From NCBI RefSeq assembly GCF_905163445.1, contig NC_053196.1, positions 13,293,501 to 13,357,500 of the forward strand: a stretch of DNA of 64,000 bases, given 5' to 3'. The position numbers were made by a program, and so were the translations under genes. Below the pieces are notes generated by a model that saw only the letters and a list, made by a program, of their open reading frames with translations, did not search any database and was not told where the DNA came from. Origin of the DNA: Pararge aegeria (lineage: Eukaryota > Arthropoda > Insecta > Lepidoptera > Nymphalidae). Within the stretch, counting starts at the first letter, position 1. Each line of letters begins with the position of its first letter. This document shows positions 20,874 to 31,860 of the stretch, one piece after another.

Positions 20874-21175
20874 TGCCATAGTTTTTCCTGAAAGAACTCA
20901 GATACAGCCCTAATATCAAATGCAAAATTAAATCATGTGACTCCTGTCAATTTATTAGCTACGCGTCGCGTATTCTAGGTACTATGCGCGAATCAGTCTT
21001 TTATCTTCAATAGAGTTGTAATTAGTATACACTTAGAATGTTTTTAATTCGTTTTTATGGAAAAATAAATATTCTTCTTATGATTTAATATTTTTACAGG
21101 GATATTCCTTATGAGATATACGTATGGATCCTTCAATATTATTTCGTAATTCGCGTAATTGTTACACATTGTATA

Positions 21176-21300
21176 ACAATCCATTGCCACTACAGATTGT
21201 GAAGGGTTTAGGTCCTAGTCCACCACGGTGCCATTGAGAACTCACAGGCACGCAGATTTCCTCACAATTCTTTGTTTGACCGTTAGGTATGTATTGTTTA
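21176..21300 (-). mobile_element. SINE-B, eroded
   Basis: CCATTGCCACTACAGATTGTG, GTCCTAGTCCACCACGGTGC, GGCACGCAGATTTCCTCAC and CTTTGTTTGACCGTTA follow the antisense SINE-B order with many changes. Confidence 0.55.
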
Positions 21301-21674
21301 GTTGAATGAATACTAAATTTGATCTTTGACTGCCAGAGGCGACAAATTTAGAGAAGTATAGACGACACGGCATCAAGAAACGATCGGGTGTAGTAATTAT
21401 ACTACTATGATATATACAAACGGAAACTGACCTCGGGGTACATATTCGTTAATATTTTGTGGTACAAGACTAAGGAGAATGGAGTATTTTAAAGTTCTTG
21501 CTAGTTACTTTTAAAAAATATCTTTTCTTTATTCATTTGCAAATGAAAACTGCTTCACCAAGCTGTGGCTATAATGTATTTAAAAAAATTAAAAGTGATA
21601 GTGTATAGTTAATGTAATATAACATATCTTAGTAAATAAAACAATGGTATATAACTGCAGTATTACATATTATA

Positions 21675-21905
21675 CGGCCGACTGGCGCAGTGGGCAACGA
21701 CACTGATCTGCCGTGAATTTGATTCCCACAACTGGAAAATGTGTGATGAACGTGATTGTTTTTGGGTGTTTATCTGTATATTATAAGTATTTATGTGTAT
21801 TATATTCATAAAAATTTTCAACAGCCATCCTTGTACCCAAAACACAAGCTACGCTTACTTTGGGGGCTATATGGCGATGTGTGATTGTCGTAGAATATTT
21901 ATTTA
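21675..21905 (+). mobile_element. SINE-A
   Basis: CGGCCGACTGGCGCAGTGGG (A-box region) and TTTGATTCCCACAACTGG, then the standard body to GCGATGTGTGATTGTCGTAG and an ATTT-rich tail. A short deletion removed part of the first body segment after ATGAACGTG. Confidence 0.85.
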
Positions 21906-21938
21906 TTATTTATTTATAAAAATGCATAGCATGGCAAC

Positions 21939-22397
21939 CAGTGGCAAGCATAGAGGGTATGTACAGGGTATGCAGATGATATAAAATGAAGAAAATCTCC
22001 AGTCCGAGTTATAAAAATACTTTAGGGAAGAAAATTTCGAGTACGAGATAATTAAAATACTAAAGGATAAGCATTGTAAGAGTTAAAAAAGCTTTCTCTT
22101 AAGTATTTTTTTTTTTTTTTTTATTAACGATAGGCCAGCGTTTGACGACAATCATGCCCGTTAGAAAGCAATGATGAGGTCTAGGTTGGAGCACGCTTGC
22201 CTAGAAAAAGCCACTCTAGCCTTGAAGGTACTTAAATTATACGTGGCTGGAAACACAGTTACCGGGAGGGCGTTCCACATCTTAGCGGCACGTATAAGAA
22301 ACGTGGATAAAAAACGTTACGTAATAACTCGTACTGGATATTTTCTTCATTTTATATCATCTGCATACCCTGTGCATACCCTCTATGCACGCCACTG
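21939..22397. mobile_element. hAT-type miniature element with perfect 8-bp duplication, carrying LINE-J
   Basis: Begins CAGTGGCAAGCATAGAGG and ends CCTCTATGCACGCCACTG, like the element at 10980. ATGGCAAC flanks it exactly on both sides (21931-21938 and 22398-22405). The right half is displaced by an insertion that begins with a T-run at 22107. Internally GATGATATAAAATGAAG on the left mirrors CTTCATTTTATATCATC on the right. Confidence 0.88.
22107..22325 (-). mobile_element. LINE-J 3' end inserted in the hAT element
   Basis: A run of T at 22107-22125 is the complement of a poly(A) tail. The following GAGCACGCTTGCCTAGAAAA, CTTGAAGGTACTTAAATTAT and GGGCGTTCCACATC are the complement of the LINE-J coding end seen at 55590-55690 (GGAATGCCCTTGCAGC, AGTACCTTCAAATC, TTCTAGGCAAGCGCGC). 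It postdates the hAT insertion. Confidence 0.75.
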
Positions 22398-22409
22398 ATG
22401 GCAACCAAG

Positions 22410-23190
22410 CAAATGCCAAATACTTACCTACCTGGGGTTTTGGGACTTAATTAGGCTGGTAAACATCTTTTCCTAATTCCCATAGAATCCATGGATGTTA
22501 TGAATAAATCGACTTGAAAATATGAAAATGGAATATCTTGTAACTTAAACTAACTCACGCGCAACTGCAGGCGCACACTATAAATGGTTCTGGGGCTTAA
22601 TGGTTTTATGTTGTCAACCATTATGCTAATAAAATTAACTAGAATATGCGCCGAGAAACGAATAAAATTACAATATGCAATAACATAAACAATCACTATC
22701 GGAATCGGATATGATTGTTGAATTTGGTCTCAAGGACAATTTTTTTTGCAAACGAGACTTGGAGTACCTACTAGCGTGCGTACTGAGTGCGAGATTTCAT
22801 ATCAATTCGATCGCGTTTACTTCATTACTGAAGGACGTGTCCAAATACATTTAAAAGGGAATTTACCAACGCAGTGGTTACAGTATTGGTCGGCCATTCA
22901 AACACAAATGGATCTCATTGTAAATGCTCTTCAGTAATGATGTAAATGACGAAGAAGAAAGAAGTGAATATACGCTATCAAACGAGTCGCTAGATAACTC
23001 TGAAAAGAAGCAGCACGAGAAAATATCCCTTATACCCGATCGGTTGATATGGTGATTATGATTAACCAGTAGTTTACTACGAGTTATTTTGGAAGACATA
23101 TGGACGCTGAGGTCCATAAACACTAAGTCCTGGTAAACACTAAGTAGACCCTAATCTAGCTAGATAAATGACAGCAAACGAAACGTTCAA
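22410..23190. other. stretch without a recognised gene
   Basis: Two opposed frames at 22746-23123 reach 63 and 81 residues. Neither carries a motif I recognise. No repeat family identified. Confidence 0.35.
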
Positions 23191-23194
23191 GAAT

Positions 23195-23448
23195 TAATAA
23201 ATATACTACGACATTACACAAATCGCCATCTAGCCCCAAAAGTAAGGCGTAGCTTGTTTTATGGGTACTAATATGACTGAATAATATTTTAATTAATAAT
23301 ATAAATAAATACTTATAATATACAGATAAACACCCAGACACTGAAAAACATTCATGTTCATCATACAAACATTTTCCAGTTGTGGGAATCGAACCCACGG
23401 TGTTAGACTCAGAAAGCAGGGTTGCTGCCCACTGCGCCAATCGGCCGT
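23195..23448 (-). mobile_element. SINE-A, nearly full length
   Basis: Antisense from AATCGCCATCTAGCCCCAA through ACACCCAGACACTG, GGGAATCGAACCCACGG (B-box complement) and CACTGCGCCAATCGGCCG at the head. A SINE-B in the same orientation lies about 35 bp away. Confidence 0.88.
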
Positions 23449-23483
23449 CAATACTGGCACAGAATACTGGCACAACGGCGTTA

Positions 23484-23700
23484 TCGTCATCATCAACCCA
23501 TTATAGGCCCACTACAGAGCACCGGTCTCCTTTCAGAATGAGAAGGGTTTAGCCCGTAGTCTACCTCGCTGGACAAGTGGGTATTGGTAGACTTCACACG
23601 CCGCTAATAACATAATGGCGAACGCTTAGGCATGCAGTTTCCCTCACGATGTTTTCCTTCACCGTTTAAAACATAACATACTTAACTCCGAAAAAGTCAG
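23484..23700 (-). mobile_element. SINE-B, 5'-truncated
   Basis: Antisense: CGTCATCATCAACCCATTAT, GCCCACTACAGAGCACCGG, GGCATGCAGTTTCCCTCACG and CTTCACCGTTTAAAAC. The tRNA-like head is missing. Confidence 0.8.
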
Positions 23701-24039
23701 TGGTCTATTGTTTTCCGGAATATATTATCTTCTTCAATTTTGAAGACAGATTTGTTTTTGGTTTCACAAACTTTCAGACTGACCTGTCCGATCTTAGCTT
23801 TTTTCGGAATATTTTGGCTGATAGAATCCGTTTTCGTACCCACCACCGCTTTTATATATATAGCCATCTTTCGCTTTAAAGAGGTAAAGTGACCCTCTTT
23901 TAATTGCAAAGCTACTTATTCTTCACATCATCCGCATAATATCATTCCGTACCCTATCAGAGAAGTTCCTCTTCGCCTAAGATATGACCCAAGTTTAATA
24001 GGGACATACCAACATGATGAAAAAGACAACCTTCCTTCC

Positions 24040-24090
24040 TTGCTTCGGAGAGCACGTTAAACCGTTCGTCCGATAATTATCAATATAATA
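24040..24090 (+). mobile_element. LINE fragment (CGGAGAGCACG type)
   Basis: CCTTGCTTCGGAGAGCACGT followed by TAAACCGTTCGTCCG is shared in diverged form with 28470-28520 and, antisense, with 2655-2703. Clade undetermined. Confidence 0.45.
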
Positions 24091-24702
24091 GGCGATAATG
24101 ATCCATATAGTGTAAGAACCCGTATTGAAGCATGTTCAAAACCCTCTCTTCTATGAAATGAAAATGGGTCGCCCAGCAGAAGGACATGAATAGGCTGATG
24201 AAGATGGTGATAATAACAATAAAACCTGCAAGGGTTTTATTGTTGGTATTAAATTAACATATTTTTGCCCCACTGACAATGACTGATAAAGATGGCAATG
24301 TTCTTGAATATGATTTACAACTATCTATTACACAGACTTGAGCGAAGTTTCTGACACGTTTATCTCCATACGTACAAGTGTCGTGTCGTTTCCGTATAGC
24401 TGTCGTATAGTTAGGGCACGCTCAGTGTCCTACTCTCACCGCTAAGTGTTCTCTGATAAAAGTGACATTTGTTGATACTAAACGTTGACCGATACGTGAC
24501 GGCCTGGTATCTATGAAATGTAGAGATACATTCGTTGATCTGGAAAGTTTTGTAACAAATTTCAAAAGTGATTAAATGCAAATGCATTAGAAATAAGAGC
24601 GTAAGGGAATATTAAGAAAGATAATAAGATTTAAAAAAAAAACAATATAGACTCAGTAGATATCTCCTTATTTATAGCATAAGTATCAACATCTATAGTG
24701 TA

Positions 24703-24920
24703 CTAGAGGTCCCTCGCGACTTCGTCCGCGTAAAAGTCAAGCTTAAAAGAACTTTTAAAGGGGAACAACTTTTTCATACGTGATTTTATCGAATCTTTAA
24801 CCGTTCACGCAGCGCACGTAGCGTAAGCTCTCAAACGGAAAACAAAAACCCCGATTATGAAAAATTCTTCATCATCACGCTAAGACTAATAGGAGCACTT
24901 CTGTTAGTCTTAGCTATATA
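24703..24920 (-). mobile_element. Helitron 3' end, second family
   Basis: On the minus strand the element ends ...CGCGGACGAAGTCGCGAGGG, ACCTCTAG at 24703, followed by T. CGCG and CGCG can pair to form the pre-terminal hairpin. The interior has a second small inverted repeat TAAGACTAA...TTAGTCTTA near 24882-24913. The 5' start is not resolved. Confidence 0.55.
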
Positions 24921-24925
24921 ATATA

Positions 24926-25769
24926 CTAGCGTACCCAGCCCGCTTCGCCGGGCTAGATTTTGCTTTATTTTATTTAAACAATAAACTTACACCATTAAAT
25001 TTTTAATTGAAGTCTCATAATATATTAAATCATTTACTTCTCTCCGTATTCATTCTCTTCTATTTTCTTCTCGAGCGGGTGAAGGTCATTATCTACAACC
25101 ATGTACACCCAACAATAGAGTATCTGTAGAATATATGTGAATAAAAATATCTGTTCGGTCGGGTCCGGTTAGTGTTATTGCAGTGATCTTTTCTTTTGAC
25201 TGAACGCATGTTAAGGTAAATAATTTGTGCCTTGTGGAGTTTTTTTGCTAACTTTACAACTTTCCAACTTTTTAATTCATGACATCATCGACGTCGTCTC
25301 AATTGTCAAATATATGAAACTAGAAAACGCGCAAACTAAATTAATTAAATTACGCAAAAAATCAGCCTAGCTGTTCAGCGCGGAAACGAAGCTATTATTC
25401 TTGGCACCTTTCCACGCGGGCATGACCTTTACAGTAATACATTTAGTTAAGTTTTATAGTAACATTATAAATAAAGTTATAATTTTTTAAACTATTCTCT
25501 GTCGCCGACATTGTTCGTGATGAAATCTTTGTAATATGTATGCTTATGTTATTCTCTGACCCCTGAATTACCGCTATGCTACAAAAACATCAATCTCTTA
25601 CTCTGTAAAAAAATTACAATTTATCCCACGTAAGCCGTGCACTTAGTGACTATGTGCTATTCAATACTATCTTTCTGTCAGTATGTTAATTTCATCTAGA
25701 TCAGCCGTTCTGGCATGATTGGGTTACAATCATCCATCCGAACATTAGCTATGATAATATAAGTATAGA
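24926..25769 (-). mobile_element. Helitron, complete non-autonomous copy, 844 bp
   Basis: The 5' end on the minus strand is TCTATACTTATATTATCATA starting at 25769, with host A before it. The 3' end is CTAG at 24926-24929 with host T after it. About 8 bp inside lies the hairpin AGCCCG...CGGGCT (24937-24954). The A|T insertion site, TC start, hairpin and CTAG end are the diagnostic Helitron set. No rep/helicase coding sequence is present. Confidence 0.8.
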
Positions 25770-25773
25770 TTCA

Positions 25774-25935
25774 CTAGCTGTTACCCGTGTTTGTTTTGGG
25801 GTTAAAAAATATTTTGGGCGCTAAATCATAAAAAAATAAAAATAAAAATGTTGGACCTTCTTTCGTTCACCTTGGGGTATGAAATATTATAGTTCATGTC
25901 CTATTCTACGACTTACTAAATCTACACACCAAATT
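25774..25935 (-). mobile_element. Helitron 3' end abutting the previous one
   Basis: CTAG lies at 25774-25777 with T following on the minus strand, only four bases beyond the end of the preceding Helitron. The body (CTGTTACCCGTGTTTGTTTT in plus orientation) is truncated by the LINE-J copy that starts near 25940. Confidence 0.6.
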
Positions 25936-25939
25936 TCCG

Positions 25940-26215
25940 AGGATCCATCGAACCGCGAGGCACCGTAAGGATCTGCATCCCTACGTGTTCGATATACCGC
26001 GGACGCGTAAAAAGCGCTTCGCATCTTCGTTTCTGATCTGGAATGCCCTTCCAGCTTCCATTTTCCTCAGTACCTTTAAATATGAGTACCAAGTTCAAAT
26101 CAAGAGTGAATAGGCATCTTCTGGGCAAGCGCGCTCCACCTTAAGCTGCATCATCGCTTACCATCAGGAGTGATTGCAGTCAAGTACTCGTCTATAAACA
26201 ACAACAAAAAAAAAA
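25940..26215 (+). mobile_element. LINE-J C-terminal coding end and 3' tail
   Basis: CATCGAACCGCGAGGCACCG, GATATACCGCGGACGCGT, ATCTGGAATGCCCTTCCAGC and GAATAGGCATCTTCTGGGC follow the reverse-transcriptase C-terminus read intact at 55420. Here indels break the frame. It ends GTGATTGCAGTCAAGTACTC, GTCTATAAACAAC-A(n), a tail related to that of SINE-C. Confidence 0.75.
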
Positions 26216-26461
26216 TACCACGAGAATTTTATATATTAGATTATTCTTAAGTATAGAGAGTGTGATATCATTGGCAATGAACTGTCGGATATTGAAAGGT
26301 TTACGAGATATATATAATTATAGTCTACACTTGCCAAATATATTACCTACATGACATTTAGAATAAGGCGTTGGTCATACCGAAACGCTTAATTGAATTA
26401 ATCTATTCCGCAATCGCGTACCGAAAACTTGAATAGGAATTAAATAGTAGGATCTTGATAA

Positions 26462-26610
26462 TAGCGAACGTGTTCGCGGTTTGCGTTTGTTCGCAATCGT
26501 CGCTCGCGATCGAACGTAGGTACCCGTAACAATGAGATCTTGTCACACACGTGTATGGAGAGCGGGGGCTATTCTGTTAAACGCTCGATAGCTAACGAAT
26601 AATAAAGAGA
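26462..26610 (+). repeat. Repeat H, copy 1
   Basis: GTTTGCGTTTGTTCGCAATC, CAATGAGATCTTGTCACACA and GAGAGCGGGGGCTATTCTG match copy 2 at 27248-27380 in order and orientation. Class unknown. Confidence 0.5.
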
Positions 26611-27240
26611 GAAACGTCAATTAAATCGAGTTGTGCCTTTTTGAATGACAAATTTATATCTGCACGGATAGCATAGGCTATAATTTACATAAGGCATACA
26701 TTTTTTATGGAGAGAAGGAGGAGAAAACAGAGAGAAAGTGACATTACAGGAGAACCAAATGACACTGGAAGGTAAGGTACTGGAATGTCAGCTTCGTACT
26801 AGAACGCCCAGCGTTAATAGACCTTATTCTAGGTGAAAACATCGTAAAATAAACGAGTCGTACAAAACCGCTGAAAGACTGAAATTTGAAATGAGAAATA
26901 AACTGCCAATACTCGAGATCACTCTAACGAGTGAGTGACCCTGAAATTTGTATCTACCCTTTAGCCCGAATAAACATGTTAAGTGTTCATTCTTTCAACT
27001 ATTACTGCTTTTAAAGTTTATATTCAGTTCAAATTAATTCAATAAAGCCAAACTTTCAATTGTTGTCTCATAGCTTAAATCATCGCTCTCCAAGCCCCTA
27101 TTGGATCTCTGTAAGTATGCTGTAAAAAGTAATTAGTTGCCCGAGAGTACAAACAATAATCTTCTAAAATATTATGTCTATATAACAGATATAAGCGAGA
27201 GTACCTAAAGAATAATTCAATTTATTTCTCTAATGCTTTT
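26611..27240. other. stretch without a recognised gene
   Basis: Purine-rich near 26705-26760 (GGAGAGAAGGAGGAGAAAAC), otherwise unremarkable. No exon or repeat family recognised. Confidence 0.35.
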
Positions 27241-27247
27241 GTAGATT

Positions 27248-27380
27248 TACCTTGTTTGCGTTTCCTTACAATCACGCACGGTTCACGCGATCTGGCTTCC
27301 TTTAATTATAATGAGGTCTTGTCACACAGGTGCAATAGAGAGAGGAAGTTATTTTGTAAGGCGTTCGTATATTTGTTGAG
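27248..27380 (+). repeat. Repeat H, copy 2
   Basis: GTTTGCGTTTCCTTACAATC, TAATGAGGTCTTGTCACACA and GAGAGAGGAAGTTATTTTG align with copy 1 about 785 bp upstream. Confidence 0.5.
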
Positions 27381-28465
27381 TAGAAATATTTTAATAATTA
27401 TTTGTTTGCAAAAATCAAAGTTTCAGTTTAAAAAAGTATAGCGATTTTATTTTAATAATATAACTATTAGGTAATACACGTGACTATTCATTGGCAGTTT
27501 TTTTCTCATTATATAAGACTTCAACATCTTGATTTTGGTCAAAGTCCCTTCCTTATAAGCGCTACTTAAGTCAGTTGTCGGATTTTTCTGTTTAGCTAAT
27601 TCCCGCAAGTGTTTGCGTTATCCCTGCATTTTGCTGGAAAGTCCGCTTACCTGATAAGACACAGGTCACTGCCATATACTACAATTGATTTGCAATCTGC
27701 TGCCATTGTTAATTTTTGAATTCTTATTCTTGTCTTATGATTTCATGCTAGTTTCATTTTGTACAGAACTTTATTTTTTATGTTATTAGGTATTTTTACG
27801 CTGAGTACGAGTTTTAATTAGTATAAGCTACGATGCAATGTGTGGTAGGTTATAAAAATATGATAATGCATGCATATTTTATTAATATTACTTTTTTAAT
27901 TTATATATTTTTTTTTTGTTTTATGTTTTCACTTAAAATCTTAATATGTATTGCCCTGTAACCAATGTATTGGGAGCAAGAATCAAAAGGCATTTTTATT
28001 TTATATTTAATTATTTATTGCTTTTATTTGTTCTCTTCAAAATTATTGCGTTTACGCATGGCTGTAACATTATTTTCGAGCGCTCACAGAATAGTATCAG
28101 CTACCCTACATTGTCCAGCACGTCTACTAGTGCATTTGTGAGTGCTATCACTAATTGCGATCTCCTGTCATTTTACGGTTACGCATTAGCATTATTGCAG
28201 TTCCGCTATCGATTTGGACTGATCTAAACGTATTGTTTGAATTGTTTTGTAAGTTGTTCATAGTGGTTGATATGAAAAGGGCATTACGGCCCTAGATTGT
28301 TGACATTGATGTAGTACAAGTGGTGTTTGTTACTTGATATGATTTTCACTTCACCGGCGTAACTACGAGTTGGTTGGTTTAGTTGAAACCTTGGCCATTA
28401 AACAGTATAGCTTGTAGCAATTTTTAAGTCTAGGGGTACGCAGGTTGGAGTATAAATCACGGGGT
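27381..28465. other. stretch without a recognised gene
   Basis: A 93-residue frame at 27946-28227 begins MYCPVTNVLGARIK but shows no family motif. The rest is AT-rich. Confidence 0.35.
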
Positions 28466-28469
28466 TAAC

Positions 28470-28520
28470 CCCCTTACTCCGGAGAGCACGTAAAGCCGTT
28501 GGCCCTGGTTTTTATTTCTA
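28470..28520 (+). mobile_element. LINE fragment (CGGAGAGCACG type)
   Basis: CCCCCTTACTCCGGAGAGCA then CGTAAAGCCGTTGGCCCTGG matches the piece at 24040-24090. Confidence 0.45.
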
Positions 28521-28634
28521 GTATAATGATGATAACAATCTATAGGTCAAATCAGGGTCGTGGCACACTAGTGTCTTCAACTAAAACATCAACTAATTCA
28601 ATATTTGACTATTTGAAGGGCTAGAAAGTAGCAA

Positions 28635-28825
28635 CGGAAAAATGTTTGTGTAATGAACATTAATTTTTTACAGTGTTTGGGTGTTTGATTGTATAATATA
28701 AGTATTTATGTGTATTATATTCATAAAAATATTCATCAGCTATCTTATTACCCATAACACAAGCTACGCTTACTTTGGAGCTATGTGTGTATTGTCGTAG
28801 TATACTTTTTATTTGTATTTATTAT
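28635..28825 (+). mobile_element. SINE-A, head missing
   Basis: Starts at AAAATGTTTGTGTAATGAAC and continues through GTGTTTGGGTGTTTGATTG and ACACAAGCTACGCTTACTTT to TATTGTCGTAGTATAC. The tRNA-like head is replaced by unrelated sequence, as in a 5'-truncated insertion. Confidence 0.75.
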
Positions 28826-28839
28826 TATAATTTCAATTG

Positions 28840-29050
28840 TTCTTTTTAGTCAGATAATTATTTTATTTTATTAATTCTTTAAAATAATTGTTTTTTAAAT
28901 AAAACCTAAAATAAACTAATTAAAACTAAATAAAATCTAAAACGTCTTCGAAACCACAGCAGCGAGGCACAGTTCCTAAGATGCTGATTGCCATTGCCCC
29001 TTTGGATGGCCAAACTAATTCGTTGGCCAAGATAACTGCCCGCTCTAGGA
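28840..29050 (-). mobile_element. LINE-K C-terminal remnant
   Basis: The complement of the 53203-53400 sequence: the DPRAGSYLGQRISLAIQ coding region, then a TAAAACG-rich 3' UTR. A one-base insertion near the GNAA codons shifts the frame relative to the 53-kb copy, so it is a pseudogene fragment. Confidence 0.65.
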
Positions 29051-29349
29051 TCACCGGAATTATTATTATTTACTATTTCCACATATTGTCATAACCCCTT
29101 TTTAAAGATCACTTTATTTTATTTTACTTTTATCTTGTTTTGAAGCAACACCACGACTTTACACAGCATTTTAAACTAAAAAGACTCAAACTATATCTTT
29201 CATACAATTTATTGTTATACACGGAAGCTAAGCCGCGGGCGGTCGCTAGTCTAACAGAGATAAAGATGCAGTACACACTCACTAGTGTTTATGGCCTTTA
29301 TACTACAACAGGAGTGTATTTTACACTTCTTTGTACAATTTACGATTTG

Positions 29350-29725
29350 TAAAATATAAATCATTGGATTTGGCATCTTATTGCCATAGGTTTAAGAGAC
29401 ACGGGGTGAATTTATGGGTGTAAGTGTAGTTTGCTTGGTATATTATGTAGAAGTGCAGGCGAAACTTATGTGGAGCACGCTCCAAGTTTTATGGCGCTTA
29501 AAGTATCCAGTTAAGAAAGTGTAAAGGGAATTTTTGATACCGAAGCTCGCCCGTTCAGTTTCCTTTATGGTATTCGCGATATTTCCAAGAGAGCGGTTTT
29601 AATCATGTTCTTATAGATGCTCTCTAGAGCTTTAGAATGATGGCCAGTGTTTAATTTAGCGGTAGTAAAGGATTTTTAAATGAAATAGTACAGTAAACTT
29701 AAAGCGAACGGTAACTTACAGATTT
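29350..29725. other. repeat-poor block, unknown
   Basis: Relatively balanced composition, without a repeat match in the window or a coding frame. Includes AGGCGAAACTTATGTGGAGC and GATGCTCTCTAGAGC. Might be conserved non-coding DNA. Confidence 0.25.
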
Positions 29726-29730
29726 AAGAA

Positions 29731-30084
29731 CATCGTCGTCATCATCACCTCAACCTATTTACGTCCACTGCTGGACATAGGTCTTTTGTAGGGAGTTCCA
29801 CAATACACTGTCCTGGGCCGCTTGTCTCCAGCGGCTCCCATCTACTCGCCTCGCTACGGGCAGACCTACGCTGCGTTTACCGTTGCGGGGTCGCTATTCC
29901 AGCACCTTAAGACCCCAACGTCCATCGGTTCTCCGAGCTATGTGCCTCGCCCATTGCCACTTCAGCTTCGCGACTCGCTGAGCTATGTCGGTAGCTCTAG
30001 TTCTTGTACGGATCTCCTCGTTTCTGATTTGATCACGTGGAGATAATCCTAAAATAGCTCTCTCCATAGCCCGCTGAGTGACTC
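29731..30084 (-). mobile_element. RTE-like C-terminus and 3' end
   Basis: Antisense: the tail complement CGTCGTCATCATCACCTCAA, then GTCCACTGCTGGACATAGGT, GCAGACCTACGCTGCGTTTA and GCACCTTAAGACCCCAACGT. It parallels 44120-44397 and 14550-14712 but frameshifts break the protein, including around the PPTRW region. In sense the 3' end is GGTTGAGGTGATGATGACG. Confidence 0.7.
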
Positions 30085-30307
30085 TTTAAGAACATACAAA
30101 ACCCTATTACACTTCACACACGCGGAATGTTGCTACCTCAAAAACGTTCAGCAGCTGACTGTTATAGGATTTTCATGAAGAATTTTTAATTTTGCTTTGT
30201 AAAAGCAATGATAGCCTTGTGGTTGTCCTGGGGGCCGAGTTTTATTCCCGGCACGCGCTTTTATCTTCTCGGAGTTATGTACGTTTTAAGAACGCGCCAA
30301 AAGAATT

Positions 30308-30515
30308 TCATCATCATCATATCAAACTATTACTGGCCCACTACGGGGCACGGGTCTCCTCCAATGAGAAGGGTTTAGGCCGTAATCCACCACGCTGGTC
30401 CAGTGCGGATTGGTGGACTTCTCACGCCTTTGACGCCGTAAAGTTAGAGATGCGTTCTCGAACTTGGTCCCTCAGAAGGGAAGACAAAGACTTGCCCACT
30501 AGGTTATCACCGCTT
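30308..30515 (-). mobile_element. SINE-B, internally deleted
   Basis: Antisense from TCATCATCATCATATCAAAC to GGTTATCACCGCTT. About 90 bp between the ACTTCTCACGCC region and AAAGTTAGAGATGCGT are absent. Confidence 0.8.
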
Positions 30516-30570
30516 ACACTTTCGAATTTATAATATTAGTATTGAATTTGATTGTATTTAAAATTTTTGA

Positions 30571-30820
30571 CGGCCGACTGGCGCAGTGGGCAGCGACCCT
30601 GCTTTCTGAGTCCGAGGCCGTGGGTTCGATTCCCACAACTGGAAAAATGTTTGTGTGATGAACATGATAGTTATTCAGTGTCTGGGTGTTTATCTGTATA
30701 TTATAAGTAGATATTTATGTGAATTACATTCAAAAAAATATTCGACAGCTATCTTTCAGCTTATCATACGCTTACTTTAGGGCTAGATGACGATGTGTGT
30801 ATTGTCGTAGTACATTAGTA
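30571..30820 (+). mobile_element. SINE-A, best-preserved copy
   Basis: Head CGGCCGACTGGCGCAGTGGG with the A box TGGCGCAGTGG and, 40 bp on, the B box GGTTCGATTCC (30623-30633). The body has TGTGTGATGAACATGA, GTGTCTGGGTGTTTATCTG, a region that should read ACACAAGCTACGCTTACTTT but is partly deleted, and GTGTATTGTCGTAG. These internal promoter boxes define a tRNA-derived SINE transcribed by RNA polymerase III. Confidence 0.9.
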
Positions 30821-31155
30821 TATTAAAATAAGAATAAAATAGAATATAAAAAACTGTATTGCAACAAAACGCAGATGGAAAAACACAAAAAAAACAGTAA
30901 TAGTACTTAGATCTAATGGCCAAAGGCAGCCTTATCAAAAGTGATCTTTTAAAGGCAACCCGAGTGTGCGAATAAATTTGTAAAGTGGATGGTGCATGAA
31001 GTAAAAAAAAGCTTACTATATTTACTACGACTACGAAAATACATGTATAAACGTTACTGTGTACTAAGTAGCATACCTTATTAAAGAAAATAATACAATT
31101 GTCGGCATGTCATATGACTCCATGCATGTCTCAAAGGTCAAAGAAGATAAACGCA

Positions 31156-31204
31156 GTCCGCCCGGACGTTTGTACGGCATGTACAGCAAACCGTCCGGGC
31201 GGAC
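31156..31204. repeat. GC-rich hairpin, 17/18-bp arms
   Basis: GTCCGCCCGGACGTTTG (31156-31172) pairs with CAAACCGTCCGGGCGGAC (31187-31204) with a single bulged base and a 14-base loop. It is strikingly GC-rich for this AT-rich region. Confidence 0.9.
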
Positions 31205-31616
31205 ATTCCCACAAGCGCTCATTTACGTTCTACGTACGGACACGCGTGCGCTGACCACTGCAGACCTATGACTCTATTAGAACAACTTTTTATTATAAAT
31301 ACTTTTCATAATTTTAGAGGTACTTCTTTAGTAAGATGAATAACTATGTGGAAGTGTATATGTTTGTTTTGTTCGACACGATAACTTTTTTTTTAGACAT
31401 TACTGAAGGAGCAATAAGATGGCCCACCTAATTGTAAGTGGAAAACTTATAAATAATTCAAAATCAAATAAAAAGCTTTTAAATCAGGCAACTTTTCTTA
31501 AAGCATGTAGAGAACATGTCTTATAAAGCGCCGCCATGTGTTCAACCTGAAGCGATGTAGCTGACAAGCCTCATGGTCCTTAATTACACCGGAAAACACG
31601 CCCTTCAGATCGGAAC

Positions 31617-31858
31617 GCATCAATATTGGATTGAAGCAGGCGTTACTTTCTGAAATCCATGATATATTATGAAAATTAAATTTAATTCGCTATACTCCGC
31701 GAAAAGCAGGAGAATCAGGTGTTATTTAAAATTACAATTATTCATTGTAAAGTCAACATCTCCTGAGGATGCTCCGGTTTCGGAGCGAAACGTGCGTAGA
31801 GGGTATATTGCCAAAGATCTGTTTGGTGTGGAGTATAAGGTATTAGAAAAAAAACGGT
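31617..31858 (+). mobile_element. Foldback-M, left outer arm joined to right inner arm
   Basis: Starts AATATTGGATTGAAGCAGGC and CTATACTCCGCGAAAAGCAG, then after GAATCAGG jumps to CATTGTAAAGTCAACATCTC, GGATGCTCCGGTTTCGGAGC, GTGCGTAGAGGGTATATTGC and GGTGTGGAGTATAAGG. Compared with 18256-18505 the second half is in the opposite orientation, as expected if the parent was palindromic and lost its left inner arm. Confidence 0.7.
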
Positions 31859-31860
31859 AA

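Noticed and set aside
30571..30645. tRNA-like sequence with A and B boxes
   Set aside because: It does not fold into a full cloverleaf with a paired acceptor stem, and the same head recurs in every SINE-A copy. It is a SINE promoter, not a tRNA gene.
31617..31858. an internal inversion of Foldback-M relative to 18256-18505
   Set aside because: The opposite orientation of the second half is explained more simply by a palindromic parent that lost one inner arm.
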